Below are positions 59,201 through 64,000 of a stretch of 64,000 bases of DNA, piece after piece. The stretch covers positions 496,001-560,000 of the forward strand of contig BSBM01001662.1 in NCBI GenBank assembly GCA_027924585.1, in the 5' to 3' direction. The position numbers and the translations under genes are program-made. Below the pieces are notes generated by a model. The model made no database searches. It was not told where the DNA came from and saw nothing but the letters and a program-made list of their open reading frames with translations. The stretch's first letter is position 1; the number at the start of each line of letters is the position of its first letter. Source of the DNA: Larix kaempferi (Eukaryota > Streptophyta > Pinopsida > Pinales > Pinaceae).

Positions 59201-59927
59201 GTAATAACTACATTTTTAGTTACTATTGTTTACTAAATGATATAGAGATAAATAAAGGTGTTTAAAACATTAAAAGTGGTTAGTGGTATACCAAATGTAT
59301 ACATAGTATTCCATGGTTGTAAATGATTATTATAATTGAACTTGATGACAATAAAATACTGATTAGAATGATTCAAAGGCTTATATTTAGTCTAAAAGTT
59401 TTAATACTTTAGGGGAACTAGTTTAACATAAACATCATGCCAATTTTGAACTCTACCATGTTCTATATTAAATAGTACTTAGGAGGTAGGAATCTTTAGG
59501 TAAGATTATGTTTTCAACTTCACATGTTCTAATGGATTATGTTAAGAGATATTGATACATTCAAAAAGTTATTAGTATGTTGTGAAACTACTAGAAGAGT
59601 TTTAAGGAAACTTGTGATAATTGAGTAAAGGTAGTTATTCTAAAGTAATGGAACGTCTTATGTAGGAGCACATTATTGGTGTTAAGTTATGGCAAAGGGA
59701 TTTTAACAAGATATTAGACAATGGCTTTATGTTGTTAGTTGAATTCTTTTACATATTCATTGTACATAAGGATAAACTTTTGTTAGGAATGTACTTAGCA
59801 ATAAGTACGTTGATTCAATAATCATGATGGCTAACATATTGGTTGTTTGTACCAAGCTAAAGAAAAGAAAAGAAAATTAGACTCCATTTCCTCAAATAAT
59901 CCATAAAGGATTTTTGGGTATATTACA
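56211..59927 (+). repeat. 3' LTR of the LARD-like element
   Basis: Starts TGGAACATCCC (TGTAACATTCC in the 5' copy) and ends GGTATATTACA. Carries the extra segment 56911-57256. TAAAC follows at 59928. Confidence 0.9.
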
Positions 59928-60009
59928 TAAACAAAATATATTTAATATATAAATATTAATAATAAACCAATAATTAAATAAACTAGTATGTAATGAAAAG
60001 ACACCTTCA

Positions 60010-60430
60010 TAATGAGAAGTCATGTTACAAGATTTCCTAAATCCAAAGGAAAAGATGTCATACTAGTTATTATTGATAGACTTACCAAATATAGTTCAAT
60101 ACAGTTGCAAATCTAGCCAAATTGAAAATGTTTTCCTTCATGAATTTCCTAAGGTGGCTGTATTTTAAAAGTATCATAAATTCACTAGTTATTCCTAGAA
60201 AGAGTAATTAATATCCATAATGCCTAATTAGTTTTGAGCTCTACCTATAATCTACAAGCAAATGGCCAAGGAGGGGTTTTGAATGAGTGCCTTGAAGGTT
60301 ACTTTCATTGCTAAGATACCAACAACAATCATAATAGATTAAATGGCTAACCTGAGAAAATGGTGGTATAGCACTTCCTCCATGCAACATCCAAGATGGG
60401 CAGCAAAATCATTATACAAGAATAAATCAT
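60010..60430 (+). pseudogene. Gypsy integrase relic
   Basis: Forward frames read FPKSKGKDVILVIIDRLTKY, a conserved segment of the Ty3/gypsy integrase core. About 180 bp later comes LQANGQGGVLNECLEGYFHC, matching the phrase that normally reads QTDGQTExVNxxLExYLR; the catalytic glutamate is replaced by glycine. KMVV...H and a WWYxTS-like phrase follow near 60360. Many stops and a shortened centre make it a relic. It lies just outside the LARD-like insertion and, with the 3' end signature at 50215, may be part of an older gypsy element that the LARD-like element interrupted. Confidence 0.75.
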
Positions 60431-61900
60431 AATGCATGTAATACCTATTGTCTTTTTTCTACTTGCCAACGAACAACACGGTGAATAATATCCTTCCAAA
60501 TTGGTACATCAAACACATCCCTAGTTAGCACTATCATACCTTTATCCTCATTATGCATGTTTGTCACCCTTAGTTCCATGTCCTCAAACTTTCCCACAAA
60601 TGAAAAAATGTCGACAGGTGTTCAAAATTCACAGTAAGACAATGCTTGGCATGGCAATATCATACATGCTCAATATGGAAAATTTTACTATATCATTTAA
60701 AAAGGAAAACATGTTTAGATGCTTGAAGCTTATGATATGGAAATAATGTATATACTATATAGTATATACCCAATATGACAATATACCCATTGACCTACTT
60801 TTGTGGTCATTTGTTGGACATTGATAAAATTGATTTATCTTATATTATTATCTACTTTTTCAATACTTTTAAAGGGAAACTATTTTTGTGTTTCTAACAA
60901 AGCATCAGGCCTTGGATTCAGGCAAACTTCAACTTAGCAAGATTAATATATACATAAAAATATTCAAAATTTAGTCTCAAAAAATGTCCATGCACATCAA
61001 TGTAAATATGAACACTTAGACACCAAATATGCAAATTTGTTGATTTATATTGCATGTAATGATGCATACAGGCAAAATCACATTGAGATACATAAAGTAT
61101 AAGTTCTGAGACACATAAAATAGTTCTAAAAAATTAATTGATATACTGAGACATAATACGTGAAAATTGAGGCTATAAATACATTGGGTAGACATCAATC
61201 ATAGAGAGACCCCCCTATGAACTTTTCTAAGCCAGTGCCAAATCAAGTCTAGCAGTAGGCTTCTACGCATGGTTTTCTGTTGAACTTTAGTATATCCAGT
61301 TCAACAGAAAACTTGATATGGCAGAAAACTCGATATTCCTGTGCCAGTTTGAAGAAATATATGATATCCACTTTGAAGAAGTATATCCAGTTGTTCCAAT
61401 CTAAAGAAGCATATTCATAAGTACTTCAAACATATCGAGTTTGAAGAAGTACATAAGGAATACAATGAGAAGATGTGCAAGTCTCATGTCCACCTAGCCA
61501 TGTTACTTCAAGGAAATGTCAAGGAGATAGTTGGACAAGTTTTGGGTGTGCAAAAGAGGATTGGAGACAAGAAGCGGTAAAACTATTATGCAAGTCCCGG
61601 AAGTGCGCAAGATACACCAATCAGAAGAAATATGTAAGTTGTTGAAGCATGCAAAAGTACCAAGAAGAAAGTAGCAGTTCAAGAAATCAAGTGCACAAGT
61701 ACCACAAGCGATGGTACATCAAGGGCACAAGATCACACCACAAGGGCACAAGTCCCACTAAGGAAAGAACTAAGTATGAACAATACCCACAAGAGATGAC
61801 ACCTTAGAAACACAAAACATGACAAGTGGCAGAAGCATGAAGTGTGAAGCAAGGAAGAAGGGAAGCCGCAACCAACTTGTGGACATCACCATCCATGCAG
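60431..61900. other. No recognisable genes; one perfect hairpin
   Basis: At 61272-61312 GTTTTCTGTTGAACT and its exact reverse complement are separated by 11 bases. From 61330 to 61460 the phrase GTTTGAAGAAGTA.AT recurs three to four times. Remaining ORFs (for example 60561-60746 and 61016-61198) have no recognisable domain. Confidence 0.5.
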
Positions 61901-61906
61901 AACAAG

Positions 61907-63197
61907 TATAAATAAGAAGTCGAGTTGGAGAATTTGGTAACCTTATGAGATGAAGATTGGAAGATACATATTTAACAAGCTTCTTATTTTGGGGCATCAA
62001 GAGCTCATGGAACCTGAACAACATGATCTAGAGAAGAGAAGAGTGCGCACAAACAAAAGAATATATTTGTTGATGGTGCACAGGATGATGTAATTTATCT
62101 ATAACAGTTGCATGAAGATAGAAAGGTATAACTATAGAATATTTGAAAGTGCGTGAGAACATAATGGGATCGTAGAAAGCACATAGATAGTGCTGCAGGA
62201 GCATCAGGGCCTAGGCAGGTCAGTCGAAGTTGATCGACATGAGCAGTCGACCAGGGGGAGTGCCAACGACCACTGGTGAGAAAGGAGAATGGTTGTCGAA
62301 GTCAATAAGTCGAGCAGGTGTAGTCGATATGAGATCAACAGAAGGAGAGAAAGGTCAAGAGTCGACATGTCAAAGGTCGACAAATGATAGGGTTGCAGCA
62401 GAAGGTTTCATAAGTCGACAGGTGGTCGAACTGCGACACTGGCAGGTTTTGGGAAAGAGAAAAGCATGGTGGAAGGGGTGGACTGGAAAAGACTAAAGAG
62501 CGAAGTAAAGCCGACGGGTAAGTTGAAGGATGACAGGAGACAGTATGGTCACGGCATAGGGATGACTACTGTAGTAGTTCCAGAGGAGTTCAAAAGTCGA
62601 GGCGAGTACTTGGTAGCAGTTCAGGGTTTCTAAGGAAGTTATGAGCAGTTATTGATGGTGGTTGGGATCACCACAGATGTCACCACATGAAGAGGTTGTA
62701 CAACACGACAGAGGTCGTTTAAAACTGCAGGTCTGCAAGATCTGAAGGAGTCAGCCAGCAGAGGAAGAGTGTCTCAGGGGTTGGAGTGGACCTCAGGTTG
62801 AGCAGCAGAGCATCAACAGGGTATAAGACTAGTGCATAGGCACAGAGGAGGAGTCACTCGGGATTTTATCAGTGGATTGGAGAGAACAGTCATGCATCAA
62901 CCGAGCATATCAAATATTAGATCCATAGCTTAGCGAGCACTTGCATTCAGCAAAGGCAGTGAGAGGGTGATGGTCGCACATAGAGAGAACACACATTTTA
63001 CTTCTGTATATTGTAATAGGCTGAGGCTGACATAGTTTAGTTGTTTACATTTCCTTACAGTTCGCATTGTAATTGATTTTTGGAAGTAATAGAAGCCATC
63101 TTCTGGCATCCTGTTTACATCTAGTCCATGTGAACGTGTGTGTGTGTTGTGTGTTATTGATAAGCAAGAAGGCCCGATTGACCGAACTTGTGCTAGT
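61907..63197 (+). repeat. Probable LTR of a further gypsy element, start unresolved
   Basis: The sequence before the primer site at 63198 must contain the 5' LTR. A TATAAATA at 61907-61914 is a plausible U3 promoter, and a T-rich, TGTAAT-containing stretch at about 63000-63090 resembles R/U5. Only one LTR is in the window, so its left edge cannot be set. It could begin well before 61907. Confidence 0.4.
62215..62435. repeat. Cluster of GTCGA motifs
   Basis: About ten TCGA tetramers, mostly as GTCGA or GTCGAC, occur in roughly 220 bp, far above what base composition predicts. Short phrases such as AAGTCGACA and AGTCGA recur irregularly. The forward ORF 62230-62496 across it has no recognisable domain. 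Confidence 0.6.
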
Positions 63198-63209
63198 TGG
63201 TATCAGAGC
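63198..63209 (+). other. Primer-binding site (initiator Met tRNA)
   Basis: TGGTATCAGAGC, about 200 bp upstream of a gypsy gag, marking the start of the internal region of a plus-strand element. Confidence 0.9.
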
Positions 63210-63403
63210 AGAAGTATCCCATGAGCAGAAGGATAGTCGATATCAGAGCTGGTTGTGAATCCAATGTTGAGAAATTGAGTCCGTTGAGTTCGAAGAGCCT
63301 GCAAATGCATTGAACAGCTCCAGCTATGGTTGGGTAGAGTTGTGCATGACTTGTGAAAGTCCGGTTACGATTGGACAAGTGGGAGTTTTAGCTGAGGTTG
63401 AAA

Positions 63404-64000
63404 ATGGCTCATGGAGGTTTTAATGTCCAAGGATTTGGACGAAGAGCGCATGGCGCAGCAGTCACAGTTGATCATGAAATGTTTGACGAGCTCATGTGAA
63501 CGATTCAAAGTTTGACTAGTGAAGTCGCATCGATCAAGGAAAGTTAGAGACGTGGATGCATTCCCGATGTAGTAGACCACAGAGACGAGGAATTCAAAGA
63601 GGTGGAAGCATGGGAAGAGGTAGTCGAGGAACCAGAAGATAAATTCATCAAGCTTCTGATGGAGTTGAGAGTTTAGGCAAAGATAGATGTGTGTACCTAC
63701 TCAGGAAGTCTGGATCCAGAAGAATTGATCGACTGGTTCAGAGAGATGGAGAAATACTTCGACACAGAGTAGATCGAGGATCCCAAGAGGGTGAAGACTT
63801 CATGTCTAAGGTTGAAGGGTCACACCTCATTGTGTTTTGACAATGTACAGGCTGATAGAGTCAAGAAAGGAAAGGATAAAATCAAGTCTTGGGACAAGAT
63901 GGTTGCTAAGCTAAAGGGGAAATTCTTGCCGAGGGACTATGTGATTTCCTTGTTTCGGAAGTTGCAAAAATTTCTACAGAAAGAGATGACTGTGAAGGAG
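63404..64000 (+). pseudogene. Gypsy Gag, partial at window edge
   Basis: ATG at 63404 (MAHGGFNVQGFGRR) opens a gag frame: DEEFKEVEAWEE, then YSGSLDPEELIDWFREMEKY, RLKGHTSLCFDNVQADR, GKDKIKSWDKMVAKLKGKF and LPRDYVISLFRKLQ, running off the window at MTVKE. This is the capsid region of plant Ty3/gypsy elements (retrotransposon gag family). Stops in the same frame at about 63497 (TGA), 63545, 63674 and 63770 (TAG), the last two at positions usually Gln, show that this copy is inactive, at least in gag. Pol would lie beyond the window. Confidence 0.9.

Larger units (their letters stand above)
50261..59927 (+). mobile_element. LARD-like element with giant LTRs and non-coding interior
   Basis: Two direct repeats of 3397 and 3717 bp (50261-53657 and 56211-59927) flank 2.55 kb of non-coding DNA. 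The LTR ends are an inverted TGTAACAT...ATGTTACA in the first copy. A primer-site-like TGGTATCATAG follows the first LTR, a purine tract precedes the second, and the whole is bounded by a perfect TAAAC duplication. No gag or pol is present. Long LTRs with a conserved-length non-coding interior are the definition of a large retrotransposon derivative, which must be mobilised by a gypsy-type helper. Orientation is set by primer site and purine tract. Confidence 0.9.

Noticed and set aside
50261-59927. Segmental duplication instead of an LTR element
   Set aside because: TG/CA-type ends, primer site, purine tract and an exact 5-bp duplication at the outer borders all point to a retroelement.
1-64000. 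tRNA, rRNA or organellar insertions
   Set aside because: No cloverleaf-type tRNA, rRNA block or recognisable plastid or mitochondrial gene was seen by eye; short relics could be missed.

Overview
This is a stretch of plant nuclear genome made almost entirely of transposable elements, several nested inside one another. No intact host gene is visible. The evidence for a plant is strong: initiator-Met-type primer sites (TGGTATCAGAGC), plant Ty3/gypsy, Ty1/copia and Tat-type elements, a CACTA (En/Spm) transposon with TNP2, DUF4218 and DUF4216 regions, and fragments of a plant CYP72-clan P450 and a plant beta-lactamase-like serine hydrolase. The density of old, decayed, very long elements would fit a large repeat-rich genome such as a gymnosperm, but that placement is a guess.

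Layout, left half (1-33.9 kb). A minus-strand Ty3/gypsy element is bounded by LTRs at 279-665 and 33526-33896 and by a matching 5-bp duplication ATAAG (274-278 and 33897-33901). It is split by a roughly 29-kb CACTA transposon (4284 to about 33525). The CACTA element carries a TNP2-type transposase pseudogene (27701-32223, minus) and a second minus-strand gene (17600-21360) that appears to join a SET methyltransferase-like domain, repeated small exons and a TNPA/PTTA-like transposase domain. The CACTA element is in turn interrupted by a 9.9-kb plus-strand Tat-type gypsy element (6959-16870) that has gag and protease but no reverse transcriptase or integrase. An unidentified decayed ORF lies at 23221-24150.

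Layout, middle (33.9-49.3 kb). A MITE-like element (34116-34589) and AT-rich repeats are followed by a pair of 36-bp inverted repeats (38922-38957 and 48801-48836) about 9.9 kb apart. Between them are intron-containing fragments of a cytochrome P450 and a beta-lactamase-like hydrolase joined head to tail on the minus strand, a duplicated pyrimidine-rich segment, and a nearly complete but inactivated Ty1/copia element (42710-47801). This may be a gene-capturing transposon.

Layout, right half (49.3-64 kb). A zinc-ribbon/coiled-coil pseudogene and the 3' end signature of another gypsy-like element precede a LARD-like element (50261-59927) with 3.4- and 3.7-kb LTRs, a non-coding interior and a perfect TAAAC target duplication. 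Then come a gypsy integrase relic (about 60.0-60.4 kb) and the 5' part of a further plus-strand gypsy element (primer site 63198, decayed gag from 63404 to the window edge). Stops, frameshifts and LTR differences show that all the coding elements here are inactive copies.
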